Shown here piece after piece: positions 24,290-33,415 of a DNA stretch of 64,000 nucleotides (position 1 is the first letter of the stretch; each line of letters opens with the position of its first letter). The notes below the pieces were generated by a model. That model was not told the origin of the DNA, ran no database searches, and worked only from the letters and a program-made list of their open reading frames with translations. The stretch is taken from the NCBI RefSeq assembly GCF_028826105.1, contig NZ_JAQGPL010000001.1, positions 2,630,501 through 2,694,500 on the forward strand, given 5' to 3'. This DNA comes from Paenibacillus humicola. GTDB lineage: Bacteria > Bacillota > Bacilli > Paenibacillales > Paenibacillaceae. Both the position numbers and the translations under genes were made by a program.

Positions 24290-26385
24290 GCATGAAACAC
24301 CCTCAAGTGCCGTACGGCGCCGTTTATTTTCGGAAATCGAATCCGCCCCGGAAGGATTGGGAGCGGGATTACGCCCAAGCGAGCCGGGACGGCATGAACC
24401 TGTTCCGCCATTGGTTCATGTGGAGCGCCATCGAAATCGCCCCCGGCCGGTACGATTGGGAGGAATACGATGCGCAGCTGGAGCTGGCGGCCAAATACGG
24501 CATTCGAACGATTATTGCGGAGATGACCACCTTCACGCCGGAATGGCTGAACCGCAAATACCGTCATTTGCTGCTGCAGCAAGCGGACGGGAAGACCGCC
24601 GTAAGCCGGATGCAGGTAAGCTCCGCCATCGGAGGCCATACCGGGGGGCTTTGTCTCGACCACGACGAATCGAAGCGGCTCACGGGCGAATTTTTGCGCG
24701 AGCTTGTGCTTCGATATACGGATCATCCCGGCATGTTCGGATACGACGTGTGGAACGAATGCAATTACGGTCACCAGGTTTGTTATTGTCCGGCTACGCA
24801 GAACAAATTCCGCGAGTGGCTGAGAGAAAAGTACGGCTCGCTGGAAGCGCTCGGCAAAGCATGGAGACGTTACAGCTTTGCGGAATGGGAGGACGTGCAG
24901 GCGCCCGTATTCAAGGAAGCGTATCCCGAGTGCATCGACTGGCTGGAATTCCGCAAGCACAATTTTCACGCTCAAATGCAGTGGAAGGTAGAGCTTATCC
25001 GAAGCTTGGACAGCCGCAATTCGGTTACGGCGCACGGCATCGCCGCAAGCCTGCAAAATATGGCGGCCGGAGGATCCGACGACTGGCTTGCCGCGTCGAA
25101 GGTGTCGAGCTACGGGCTCACCTGGGTGACCGCGCGCAAAGGGAGCGAGCCGTGGAAGCAGTCGCAGGCGATCGATCTCGTACGGGCAGGCTCGCGGGGA
25201 AAACCGTTCTGGCATGCGGAAATGCAGGGCGGACCGCTCTGGCTGCAGCCGCAGGTCGTCGGCAGAGAGAAGGAGGACGGCCGAGTGGCGACCGCCGCCG
25301 ACGTCAGGCTTTGGAACATGACGTCCCTGGCCGGAGGAGCCCGCGGAATCATGTATCTGCGGTGGCGTTCGCTGCTGGACGGGCCGCTGTTCGGCGCCTT
25401 CGGCCTTTACGACACCGACGGTCTCCAGAATCCCCGTTCGGAAGCCGCAAGCGAGATCGCCAAATGGGCGAACGGCGAAGCCCAGCGCGATCTGTTCCTT
25501 TCTTCGCCGGTGAAAGGGGACATCGGCATCGTCGTGGTTCCGGAAACCCAGGTGTTTAATCATCTGCTGGAGCAGGCCGGGGAAGGCGAATTTTATACGA
25601 AATGCATGTGGGGTACTTACCAGGGCTTCTTCGATAATCATATCCAGGCGGACTATGTGCTGATCGATCATATCGACGAGTACTGCGTGCTGTATCTGCC
25701 GTATCCGATCAAACTGTCTGCGGAAAATGCCGGCCGAATCGCCGGCTGGGTGGAAAAGGGCGGGATCCTGATTTCCGAAGGGTGCCCCGCTTATTTCGGC
25801 GATGCGGGACGGGTCGGCGTCGTGCAGCCGAATCATGGGTGGGACCGCTTATTCGGCGCTCTTCAGCATGAAGTGGAATTTATGCCCGATATCGCGCAGC
25901 ATATTTCATTCGATCTGGACGGGGCAAAGGTGCCCGGCGGATTGTTCCTGCAATCCTATGCGCCCACAACGGGTACGGTAAGAGGGACTTATGCGGACGG
26001 AAGAGTCGCCGCCGTCCAGCATTCGTTCGGGAAAGGCAAAGCCATGCTGGTCGGAACGTTTCCGTCTGAAGGCTATTTCCGGACAAAGGACGAAAACGGG
26101 ATGGAATATTTCCGCCGCGTTTTTGCCTGGAGCGGCGGAAACCAGTCGGTCAAGGTGAACGGCCCGCATTTGCGCGTCAGGCTGCAGGATGGGGCCGGCG
26201 GGAAATTCGCGTGGATTCTGAACCCGCATCGCGAATCGGCGGAGGCCGAAATCGAGATATCGCCGCAATTCGCAAAAATTGCCTCGTGCAAAGTATTATG
26301 GGGCGATCCGAATACGGCTGTTCGTGACAACCTCTTCTCCATCCGGGTTCCGGCAAAAGATGCAATCGTTTTGCAGTTGATGTAG
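24286..26385 (+). CDS. GH42 beta-galactosidase
   Basis: 699 residues, no signal peptide, so intracellular. The GH42 catalytic barrel comes first: the acid/base is Glu158 in DVWNECNYG and the nucleophile Glu312 in PFWHAEMQGG. The trimerization (flavodoxin-like) domain follows (IGIVVVPETQVFNHLLEQAG onward) and a small beta domain ends the protein. It would release galactose from galactan side chains or galacto-oligosaccharides imported by the preceding transporter. The start overlaps the remnant before it by four bases. Confidence 0.9.
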   Translation: MSMKHPQVPYGAVYFRKSNPPRKDWERDYAQASRDGMNLFRHWFMWSAIEIAPGRYDWEEYDAQLELAAKYGIRTIIAEMTTFTPEWLNRKYRHLLLQQADGKTAVSRMQVSSAIGGHTGGLCLDHDESKRLTGEFLRELVLRYTDHPGMFGYDVWNECNYGHQVCYCPATQNKFREWLREKYGSLEALGKAWRRYSFAEWEDVQAPVFKEAYPECIDWLEFRKHNFHAQMQWKVELIRSLDSRNSVTAHGIAASLQNMAAGGSDDWLAASKVSSYGLTWVTARKGSEPWKQSQAIDLVRAGSRGKPFWHAEMQGGPLWLQPQVVGREKEDGRVATAADVRLWNMTSLAGGARGIMYLRWRSLLDGPLFGAFGLYDTDGLQNPRSEAASEIAKWANGEAQRDLFLSSPVKGDIGIVVVPETQVFNHLLEQAGEGEFYTKCMWGTYQGFFDNHIQADYVLIDHIDEYCVLYLPYPIKLSAENAGRIAGWVEKGGILISEGCPAYFGDAGRVGVVQPNHGWDRLFGALQHEVEFMPDIAQHISFDLDGAKVPGGLFLQSYAPTTGTVRGTYADGRVAAVQHSFGKGKAMLVGTFPSEGYFRTKDENGMEYFRRVFAWSGGNQSVKVNGPHLRVRLQDGAGGKFAWILNPHRESAEAEIEISPQFAKIASCKVLWGDPNTAVRDNLFSIRVPAKDAIVLQLM

Positions 26386-26458
26386 GTCTGCGATGACATA
26401 GGACCAGACGCTCCGCTCATACGATACCAATAAGAGATGATATCAGGGAGGCGCTAAA

Positions 26459-27280
26459 ATGCCTGACGGGTTCGTAACGCGTTCTTTGGATGAAATCAGA
26501 TTCTGGTCGAGGATCATGAAGGAGCATTCGTTATTTTTAAGATTGGGTTTCCGGGCGGAAGATACGGCATTGATCGACGAGGCGAATCGGTTTTATGCGA
26601 TCTTTGAACAGATTGAAAGCAGAGCCAATGCCTTTACGGCCGGAGCCGATCCGAACGTAATCAGAAGGTTTAATGAAGAAGTCCATACCGCAGCTTCGAA
26701 TATTTGGGTGTTCAAGCGAAAAGTGCTTGGCCTGATTCTCACGTGCAAGCTCCCGGGCGCCAACAATTTTCCTTTGCTGGTCGACCATGTGAGCAGGGAG
26801 GCGAACTACTTCAGAAACCGGCTGGAGGAATTGAATTTAGGACGATTGGAGCCACTGCCGGACGCCATCATTGACGAAAATGTATTTTTCCTCCGAATCA
26901 TGGCCGATCATGCCAAATTTATTAGTCATTTGCTGGATCCTTCCGAACGGAAGCTGGTCGATCAAGCGAACAATTTCAGTCATGATTTCGACCAGCTGTT
27001 GTTTCAGGCGATCGATTTGGACTCGATGCGTCCGCAATCGCAGACGGTGCCTCTGCTCGACCAATTTCTTGATCAAAACCGAGTGTCGGTCAAGTCGCTT
27101 CGCGATTTTAAGAAAACGGCGCGCGATTTAATCGAAGCCTGCCGGATCAAGAGCATTATTCATCCGTTACTGGCCGATCATGTGTTCCGCGAGGCGGAGC
27201 GTTTCTTGTTCATCATCGACTGGTTCGAATACAGCCTGACGGGCAGGCCGGCGGAGACGCAAGCCATACAGGAGCATTGA
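26459..27280 (+). CDS. DUF2935 family protein
   Basis: 273 residues, all helical, no signal peptide. The repeat of two related halves is visible: EIRFWSRIMKEHSLFLRLGF then ENVFFLRIMADHAKFISHLLDPSERKLVDQAN. This is the DUF2935 arrangement, related to ferritin-like four-helix bundles; the conserved Glu and His residues may bind metal. The function is unknown. AGGGAGG supports the ATG. It is 73 bases after the beta-galactosidase gene and may be co-transcribed, but has no evident link to sugar use. Confidence 0.85.
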   Translation: MPDGFVTRSLDEIRFWSRIMKEHSLFLRLGFRAEDTALIDEANRFYAIFEQIESRANAFTAGADPNVIRRFNEEVHTAASNIWVFKRKVLGLILTCKLPGANNFPLLVDHVSREANYFRNRLEELNLGRLEPLPDAIIDENVFFLRIMADHAKFISHLLDPSERKLVDQANNFSHDFDQLLFQAIDLDSMRPQSQTVPLLDQFLDQNRVSVKSLRDFKKTARDLIEACRIKSIIHPLLADHVFREAERFLFIIDWFEYSLTGRPAETQAIQEH

Positions 27281-27306
27281 GCCGATTAAGCTGCAAATGC
27301 ACGATT

Positions 27307-27331
27307 AAGCCGCGAATTTGAGCGGCTTTTT
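27307..27331 (+). terminator. Rho-independent terminator after the DUF2935 gene
   Basis: AAGCCGC (27307-27313) pairs with GCGGCTT (27322-27328), eight-base loop, then T run. Confidence 0.8.
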
Positions 27332-27551
27332 GTTTGGTTGGCGGCAGCCCGGTCTTGCGTCCGGGCTGATCCCCGTCCGCCCGGGCCTGGCCGGCGACTC
27401 GGTCCTGTTATTCCCTCCAGGTCCCGGTCCGGTTCTCGATGAACGGCCTATTACTTGAGCTCGTCCCGGTGACGAACAGCGTAACATTCTTTGTCAACAG
27501 TTGTTGCCGCCCGGGCTTATCCGGTTTACACTTCCTATAGGAGGGGAAGAC

Positions 27552-28343
27552 ATGAAGCTGAACATCATGACATTTAATCTGCGAAATTCGAGAGCGGACG
27601 ACGGCGCGCATGCGTGGCCGTTCAGAGTAAAGCGGGTTGCGGAGACTATTCGCGCGTACGAACCGCACATATTCGGCATTCAGGAAGGCTACCTCGACAT
27701 GCTGGAGGAGCTGCAGCCGCTGCTGTCCGATTACGCATGGCTTGGGGAGGGCCGCGACGGCGGCACGGAAGGCGAATACTGCGCCATTTTTTATCGCAAG
27801 CAAGAGATGGAAATCGTGGAGCAGGGGCAGTTCTGGCTGTCCGAAACGCCGGAGCGGAAAGGCAGCATGGGCTGGGACGGCGCCTGTCCGCGGATATGCA
27901 CCTGGGCGCATTTTCGTCTCGTCCGGGAGCCGGGACGGGAAATCTTCGTGTTTAACACGCATCTGGACCATGTCGGGCAGCAGGCCCGGGAGCAGGGCGC
28001 GCTTCTGATCCGGCAGGCGATGCAAAGGCAGGCGGCCGGCAGGCCGGCAGTGCTGATGGGCGACTTCAATGCGGCTCCGGACAACAGCGCCGTGCGGTTT
28101 TGGAGCGGTGAAGCGGAAATCGGCGGCGAGCGGGCATCGATGACCGATGCGTATTCGGCGCTGGAAGGCCCGCCCGGACGAACGTATCACGATTTTCGCG
28201 GAGGCGTCGACGGGGAGCCGATCGATTACATTTTTGCGAGCGAAGAATTGAAGGTAACGGAGGTACGGGTGGACCGAAGAACGGTGGACGGCGGCTTTCC
28301 GTCCGATCACTATCCGGTCGTTGCGGGCATCGCGATCGATTAG
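27552..28343 (+). CDS. Endonuclease/exonuclease/phosphatase family hydrolase
   Basis: 263 residues of the EEP superfamily, without a signal peptide. Motifs: MTFNLRNS at the N-terminus, IQEGYLDML with the metal-binding glutamate, NTHLDHVG, MGDFNAAPD, and the terminal SDHYPVVAGI with the catalytic His. The family cleaves phosphodiesters or phosphomonoesters in nucleic acids, lipids or sugars, and the substrate cannot be told. GAGGGGAAG precedes the ATG. It is a single-gene unit between terminators. Confidence 0.85.
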   Translation: MKLNIMTFNLRNSRADDGAHAWPFRVKRVAETIRAYEPHIFGIQEGYLDMLEELQPLLSDYAWLGEGRDGGTEGEYCAIFYRKQEMEIVEQGQFWLSETPERKGSMGWDGACPRICTWAHFRLVREPGREIFVFNTHLDHVGQQAREQGALLIRQAMQRQAAGRPAVLMGDFNAAPDNSAVRFWSGEAEIGGERASMTDAYSALEGPPGRTYHDFRGGVDGEPIDYIFASEELKVTEVRVDRRTVDGGFPSDHYPVVAGIAID

Positions 28344-28377
28344 GCAGATATCACCCCATCAAAATTTTCGCGTATTG

Positions 28378-28402
28378 GCTCCTGGAATCAGGAGCTTTTT
28401 TT
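28378..28402. terminator. Terminator between convergent genes
   Basis: GCTCCTG (28378-28384) pairs with CAGGAGC (28389-28395), GAAT loop, seven T on the plus side. Confidence 0.88.
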
Positions 28403-28405
28403 CGT

Positions 28406-29209
28406 TCAGCCGGGATAGCCGAATCGGCCGGATATTTCCGCGGAAATGCTGGTCAGCATCTCCCCGATCTCGGTCACGCGCTCATCCGACAGCCGCCATT
28501 TCGGACAGGAAACGCTGAAGGAAGCAATCGGCTCCTTCAAATGATTCAGGATCGGCGCCGCCACGCAGCGGACCTCGCTCTCGTGCTCGCAGTTGTCGAC
28601 CGCATATCCTCGCGAGCGGATATGCTCCAATTCCTCGAGCAGGGCGCTCCGGGAAACGATCGTCTGCGGCGTAAACGGCGTCATGCCCTCTGCGACGACG
28701 GCGTCGACGAGGGACGCCGGCGAGTAGGCGAGAATCGCTTTGCCGACGCCCGTGCAGTACATCGGGTTGCGCAGCCCGATTTCGGAATGCATCCGGATCG
28801 TTTTGGACGATTCGACTTTATCGATATACACGACGCGGAGCCCGTCGCGCACGACAAGGTGAATCGTTTCGCCGACCCGGTCGGCGATTTTGCGCAAATA
28901 CGGGGACACGGTGTCGCGGATGGACATCGGCTTCAACGCAAGGGTGGACAGGCGAAGAGCATAAATACCGATCCGGTAGCGCTCCGAGAACGGGTCCTGC
29001 TCCACCAGGCCATACTGCTGGAAAGCGGCCAAATGCTTGCAGACGCTGCTCGGGCTTTCCCCGGATTTCGCCGAAATGCGGCTGACGGAAGCGCCTTCCG
29101 GGCTGTCGTCGCACAAATCGGCCAGCGCCTGCAGCACGCGCAGCGCTTTGACCACCGTAGAGGAGGCGACTTTATCCTTGGACGATTTGGCCGCGATGCG
29201 TCGAGTCAT
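28406..29209 (-). CDS. IclR family transcriptional regulator
   Basis: 267 residues. The N-terminal winged helix-turn-helix (VVKALRVLQALADL, then ASVSRISAKSGESPSSVCKHLAAFQQYGLV) is followed by the IclR effector-binding domain (ETIHLVVRDGLRVVYIDKVES, GVGKAILAY, CEHESEVRCVAAPI). It is divergent from the sugar-acid operon at 29401. Two TTTC-N7-GAAA sites, one after each promoter, suggest it controls both directions. The ligand is probably a sugar acid or a breakdown product handled by the operon. Confidence 0.88.
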   Translation of the reverse strand: MTRRIAAKSSKDKVASSTVVKALRVLQALADLCDDSPEGASVSRISAKSGESPSSVCKHLAAFQQYGLVEQDPFSERYRIGIYALRLSTLALKPMSIRDTVSPYLRKIADRVGETIHLVVRDGLRVVYIDKVESSKTIRMHSEIGLRNPMYCTGVGKAILAYSPASLVDAVVAEGMTPFTPQTIVSRSALLEELEHIRSRGYAVDNCEHESEVRCVAAPILNHLKEPIASFSVSCPKWRLSDERVTEIGEMLTSISAEISGRFGYPG

Positions 29210-29237
29210 GGGGGTTCCCTCCGGATAAGAAATAAAA

Positions 29238-29294
29238 TTTCCGATAACGAAAGATTTTACCGCTATTTTATAACCCGGCGGCGGAAACAGTCAA
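29238..29294 (-). promoter_or_regulatory. Promoter and operator of the iclR-type gene
   Basis: On the minus strand, TTGACT (29289-29294), 16 bases, TATAAA (29267-29272), then TTTC-N7-GAAA (29238-29252) near the start of transcription. The operator form recurs on the other side at 29368. Confidence 0.55.
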
Positions 29295-29313
29295 ATCCTG
29301 TCTATAAAAACAA

Positions 29314-29383
29314 TTGACAGAAGATTCAATTATCCCCTACACTTAAGCCATAAATTCGGAAACATAATTTCTAATATAGAAAT
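29314..29383 (+). promoter_or_regulatory. Promoter and operator of the sugar-acid operon
   Basis: Consensus TTGACA (29314-29319), 18 bases, TACACT (29338-29343). Downstream, ATTTC-N7-GAAAT (29367-29383) matches the palindrome at the iclR side and is well placed for repression. Confidence 0.6.
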
Positions 29384-29400
29384 GAAAGCGGTGATCATCC

Positions 29401-30558
29401 CTGATTATTTCCGATGTAGAGACGTTTATTGTCGGCAATCCGTGGAAGAACTGGCTGTTCGTGAAGCTCCATACGAAGGAGGGCGTATACGGCATCGGCG
29501 AAGGCACGCTGAACGGCTTCGCGAAGACGGTCGAAGCGGCCGTTCACGAGCTGAAACATCTGTTTATCGGCCGCAGCGCCTTCGACGTGGAGACGATTTC
29601 GCTGAAAATGATCCGCGACGTCTATTCGGACGGCGGGCAAATTCAAGGCTCGGCGCTGGCCGCGATTGAAACCGCTTGCTGGGATATTATCGGCAAGGCA
29701 TCCGGCCAGCCGCTTTATAAGCTGCTTGGCGGCCAATGCCACGACAAGCTGCGCTGCTACGCGAACGGCTGGTACCGCGGCCCGCGCACGCCGGAAAGCT
29801 TTTACGAGAAAGCCAGGATTGTCGTCGAAAAGGGCTATACGGCACTCAAGTTCGATCCGTTCGGCAGCGCCTGGCGGACGGTGGACCGGAAAGATTTCAG
29901 GCTCGCGCTTGACATTATCGCGGCCGTTCGCGACGCGGTCGGACCGGACACGGATATTCTGATCGAAGGCCACAACCGCTTCAGTGTCCATACAGCGCTG
30001 CAGTTCGCCGAAGCGATGCTGCCCTATAACCCGACCTGGTTCGAGGCGCCCGTGCCTCCGCACAACGTATCCTCCATGGTGGAGGTGGCGAGGCGGAGCC
30101 CCGTGCCGGTCGCCTGCGGGGAGGATTACTACTGCCGCGAGCAGTTCGCCGAGCTGATGAAGCACGAAGCCGTACATATCGTCCAGCTCGAACCGCAGTT
30201 TCTCGGCATTTCGGCCTCCAAGCAAATTTGCGGCATGGTTCACGCTCACAATGGCGTTATTGCGCCGCACAGCGCGCAGGGGCCGCTCTGCTCCGTCGTC
30301 TGCGCCCATCTCAATATGGCAACGCCGAACTTCTACCTGCACGAAATCTTCGACGAATTCAATGAGCCGTGGGAGGAAGATGTGCTGGAGCCTGCGTGCA
30401 GGGTCGAACGCGGATACATCAAGCCTCCGGAAGGGCCGGGTCTCGGCGTCGATCTGAACCTGGAAGAGATCGCCAAGCATCCCTATCATCCGGGCCATTA
30501 CCTTCCGCTCTTCAAGCAGGGCTGGGAGAAAAGGTCGGGGCTTGAAAATGAGGCGTAA
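29401..30558 (+). CDS. Enolase-superfamily sugar-acid dehydratase (mandelate racemase/galactonate dehydratase type)
   Basis: 385 residues. The capping domain starts with IISDVETFIVGNPWKNWLFV and the barrel carries the metal ligands in LIEGHNRF, WFEAPVPP and CGEDYY, plus a KFDPFG lysine segment and APHSAQGP with a histidine. This fits galactonate/gluconate-type acid sugar dehydratases, which make 2-keto-3-deoxy acids. The canonical GTG at 29461 would delete the first strand of the fold. The frame opens after TGA at 29392, and SD-like GCGGTGATC (29388-29396) is followed at four bases by CTG (29401) and at seven by ATT (29404), so a non-standard start is likely. First gene of the IclR-linked operon. 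Confidence 0.82.
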   Translation: MIISDVETFIVGNPWKNWLFVKLHTKEGVYGIGEGTLNGFAKTVEAAVHELKHLFIGRSAFDVETISLKMIRDVYSDGGQIQGSALAAIETACWDIIGKASGQPLYKLLGGQCHDKLRCYANGWYRGPRTPESFYEKARIVVEKGYTALKFDPFGSAWRTVDRKDFRLALDIIAAVRDAVGPDTDILIEGHNRFSVHTALQFAEAMLPYNPTWFEAPVPPHNVSSMVEVARRSPVPVACGEDYYCREQFAELMKHEAVHIVQLEPQFLGISASKQICGMVHAHNGVIAPHSAQGPLCSVVCAHLNMATPNFYLHEIFDEFNEPWEEDVLEPACRVERGYIKPPEGPGLGVDLNLEEIAKHPYHPGHYLPLFKQGWEKRSGLENEA

Positions 30559-30609
30559 GCCCGGCGGGCAGCGGCTTTGCAGCTTTAAAATACGCAATGG
30601 AGGTACGCC

Positions 30610-31596
30610 ATGAAAGCACTGGTATACGAAGGGCCGAGAACCATGACGATCCGTGATGCGCCGATTCCGGAACCGGCCGCGGACGAGGTGCTGATCCGCG
30701 TCGCGCACGCGGGAATTTGCGGCTCCGAGCTGGGCGGGTATCTCGGCCATAATTCCCTGCGCAAGCCGCCGCTCATCATGGGGCACGAATTTTCCGGCAC
30801 GGTCGAGCGCGCCGGCCGAGACGTAAGCCGTCTTCGCGCGGGCGACCGGGTGACCGCCAACCCTCTGGTCACCTGCGGCAAATGCTTCGCCTGCACGACG
30901 GGCTCGGCACAGCTTTGCGCGGAGCGCAAGCTGCTCGGCGCGCACCTTCCGGGCGCGTTCGCCGAATATGTCGTTGCGCCGGAGCGCAATGTCTTTCCGC
31001 TGGAGGCCCATGTTTCGATGGAGGAAGGCGCTTACACCGAGCCGTTCGCCTGCGCGGTACACATTTGCAGCCTGCTCCGTCCGCACCCGGGCGACAGGCT
31101 GCTGATCGTGGGAGCGGGGCCGATCGGGCTGCTGGCACTGCAGGCACTGCGCATCTTCGGCGTGGAGGACGTGACCGTCGTCGATCTCAACGAAGAACGG
31201 CTCGAAATTGCGCGGGAGCTCGGCGCACGGACTTCGACCCGGACCGGTGACGCCGGCGCGTTCGACGCCGCGGTCGACGCAGTCGGAGCGCAGGCAACCC
31301 GCACCGCTTGCGCCCTCGCGGTCAGGCCCGGAGGCAGCGTCGTTTTCACCGGCCTGCACGAAGCCGAGAGCCGGCTGCCGATCAACGACATGATCCGCAG
31401 CGAAATCCGGACCTGCGGCGCGTTCGCTTACAGTCCGGCGGATTTCACCGACGCGCAGCGGTGGATCGCGCAGGGTAAGGTGCAGCTTGCGCCGTGGACC
31501 AGCATCGTGCCGCTGAAAGAAGGAGGCGCAAGCTTCGATAAGCTGATCGGCAATCCGGGCAAAACGGCGAAAATTTTGCTGGTACCCGGAGGCTGA
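30610..31596 (+). CDS. Zinc-dependent medium-chain sugar alcohol dehydrogenase
   Basis: 328 residues of the MDR superfamily. Catalytic zinc ligands are in GICGSE and the GHEFSG motif; the structural zinc site is C-x2-C-x2-C-x7-C (CGKCFACTTGSAQLC). The NAD-binding fold is GAGPIGLLAL. The pattern resembles galactitol 1-phosphate and L-threonine type dehydrogenases; the substrate is not set by sequence. GGAGGTACGCC precedes the ATG. It follows the dehydratase by 51 bases and is followed by two SDR genes, consistent with stepwise oxidation of a sugar or sugar acid. Confidence 0.85.
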   Translation: MKALVYEGPRTMTIRDAPIPEPAADEVLIRVAHAGICGSELGGYLGHNSLRKPPLIMGHEFSGTVERAGRDVSRLRAGDRVTANPLVTCGKCFACTTGSAQLCAERKLLGAHLPGAFAEYVVAPERNVFPLEAHVSMEEGAYTEPFACAVHICSLLRPHPGDRLLIVGAGPIGLLALQALRIFGVEDVTVVDLNEERLEIARELGARTSTRTGDAGAFDAAVDAVGAQATRTACALAVRPGGSVVFTGLHEAESRLPINDMIRSEIRTCGAFAYSPADFTDAQRWIAQGKVQLAPWTSIVPLKEGGASFDKLIGNPGKTAKILLVPGG

Positions 31597-31669
31597 CGTC
31601 AAACGGAAGGACGAAACGGAAAAACGAAGAACGGAAAACGGAAAATTCGCGAAAGAAGGAGGCATCGGC

Positions 31670-32479
31670 ATGCTGATCGATTTGAACGGTAAAACGGCAG
31701 TCGTCACAGGCGCCGGCAGAGGAATCGGAAAAGAAATCGCCCGCACGCTCGCCCGCGAGGGCGTAATCGTCGCAATGCTCGACAATCATTCGTCCCTGGT
31801 GCAGGAGGCTGCGGGGGAGCTGACCGGCGAAGGCTTGCAGGCACTGCCGTACGAATGCGACGTACGGGATTTTGTCCGAATTGAAGAGGTCGTCGCGGAT
31901 GTGGCGCTGAAGCAGGGCGGCATTGACATCCTTGTCAACAACGCGGGCGTTGCGGGCGGCGGGCCCGTGGAGACGCTGAAGGAGGACATGTGGGACCTTA
32001 ACATGGACGTCAACGTGAAAGGTACGTTCCTCATGTGTAAGGCGGTCGCACCGATCATGAAGCGCCGTCGTTCGGGGAGAATCATCAACGCGGCCTCGTT
32101 CGCAGCCATCGTCCCTTCGTACGGCAGCGCTGCCTACGCCGCCTCGAAATCGGCCGTCCACCAGTTCACGCGCGTTCTGGCAGGTGAGCTCGGACCGTGG
32201 AATATTACGGTGAACTGCTATGCGCCGGGGATGATTCCGACCGACATGAACCATTTTGCGGAACAGCCGCCGGAACGCCAGGAACGGCTGCTCGATACGC
32301 TCACCCTCCGGCATTGGGGGGAAAAGGACGATGTGGCGCATTTGATCTGCTTCCTCGCGTCCGACTTTGCCGGCTACATTACCGGCACGATGATCGATGT
32401 GAGCGGCGGCAAGCTCGCAACCCAGATTCCGAGAGTTGCTTACGAGGCCGCCGTCAAAGCCGGTGCCCACGAGTTCTGA
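31670..32479 (+). CDS. SDR family oxidoreductase
   Basis: 269 residues, classical short-chain dehydrogenase. The cofactor motif is TGAGRGIG, then NNAGVAG, catalytic Ser in INAASFAAI and the Y-x3-K pair YAASK. The C-terminus GTMIDVSGGK is typical of sugar SDRs of the FabG/glucose dehydrogenase kind. AAGGAGGCATCGGC precedes the ATG. It belongs to the IclR-linked operon and probably oxidizes or reduces a sugar or ketodeoxy acid intermediate. Confidence 0.88.
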   Translation: MLIDLNGKTAVVTGAGRGIGKEIARTLAREGVIVAMLDNHSSLVQEAAGELTGEGLQALPYECDVRDFVRIEEVVADVALKQGGIDILVNNAGVAGGGPVETLKEDMWDLNMDVNVKGTFLMCKAVAPIMKRRRSGRIINAASFAAIVPSYGSAAYAASKSAVHQFTRVLAGELGPWNITVNCYAPGMIPTDMNHFAEQPPERQERLLDTLTLRHWGEKDDVAHLICFLASDFAGYITGTMIDVSGGKLATQIPRVAYEAAVKAGAHEF

Positions 32480-32516
32480 TCTTTCAGTAGACGATTTTCG
32501 AAAGGGGGAAAGACGT

Positions 32517-33293
32517 ATGTCCGGCATGGGCCTTAATTTTGACGGGAAAACGGTGCTTGTCACCGGCGGCTCCAAAGGGATCGGGCGTGCGATCGTAAGC
32601 CATTTCGTCCGGCTTGGCGCCCGGGCGGTGATCGCCGATCTGGACGAGAACGGCGAAGAGCTTGCCGCCGAGTGGGGGCGGGAAGGCCGCACGGTCCGTT
32701 TTGTCCGCTGCGACGTCTCCTCCGCGGAGCAGGCGGAGAGCGCCGTCCGCCGGGCGGAGCAGGAATTCGGCGGCGTGGACGTTCTGGTCAACAATGCGGG
32801 CATTTTTCCCAGAGCCGATCTGCTCGGCACCGACGGGCCGTTCTGGGATAAGGTGCTCGGCGTCAATCTGAAGGGTGCTTATCAGATGTGCCAGGCGGCG
32901 GTCCCCGGCATGATCCGGCGAGGCGGCGGCAGCATCGTCAATATCGGCTCCCTTCATGCCTCGCGCGGACAGGAGAATACGATGGCGTACGCCGTCTCCA
33001 AAGGCGGCATCATCACGTTAACGCGCAACCTGGCCTTCGCCCTGGCGAAGCACCGCATTCGCGTCAACTGCGTAAATCCGGGCTGGGTGCTGTCCGACGG
33101 CGAATACGAACGATTGAAAACGACGACGGGTAAAGACCGGGAAGAGCTCGAAAGCATGGGCGGCAGCATGCCGCTCGGCAGAATGCAGACCGGGGAGGAC
33201 ATCGCCGGCGCGGTCGTGTTTATGGCGTCGGACATGGCCGAGCAGATTACCGGTCAGACGCTGTCGGTCGACGGCGGAGGCAGTTTACGCTGA
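32517..33293 (+). CDS. SDR family oxidoreductase
   Basis: 258 residues, classical SDR with TGGSKGIG, NNAGIFPRADL, Ser in NIGSLHAS and YAVSK. It ends in GQTLSVDGGGSLR. GGGGGAAAG lies before the ATG. It is the last gene of the IclR-linked operon, 37 bases after the other SDR. The two SDRs are related but not recent duplicates, so they probably act on different intermediates. Confidence 0.88.
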   Translation: MSGMGLNFDGKTVLVTGGSKGIGRAIVSHFVRLGARAVIADLDENGEELAAEWGREGRTVRFVRCDVSSAEQAESAVRRAEQEFGGVDVLVNNAGIFPRADLLGTDGPFWDKVLGVNLKGAYQMCQAAVPGMIRRGGGSIVNIGSLHASRGQENTMAYAVSKGGIITLTRNLAFALAKHRIRVNCVNPGWVLSDGEYERLKTTTGKDREELESMGGSMPLGRMQTGEDIAGAVVFMASDMAEQITGQTLSVDGGGSLR

Positions 33294-33330
33294 TCGAAAC
33301 GGTAAGGACCGCGGCGTCGATGAAGCGGGT

Positions 33331-33359
33331 TTGTTCCGGAGAGCCGGTTATAGTACAAT
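33331..33359 (+). promoter_or_regulatory. Probable sigma-A promoter
   Basis: TTGTTC (33331-33336), 17 bases, TACAAT (33354-33359), 56 bases before the small gene at 33416. Confidence 0.6.
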
Positions 33360-33415
33360 AGCGTCGGGCACCCGTTGCCGGAACATTCCAATTGCGTAAA
33401 AGAGGAACCGAAATC

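Noticed and set aside
24043..25836. 597-codon open frame on the minus strand
   Set aside because: It is antisense to the GH42 gene and shows no domain or ribosome binding site.
29395..31785. 796-codon open frame on the minus strand
   Set aside because: It spans the antisense of three convincing genes (dehydratase, dehydrogenase, SDR) and has shadow-type composition.
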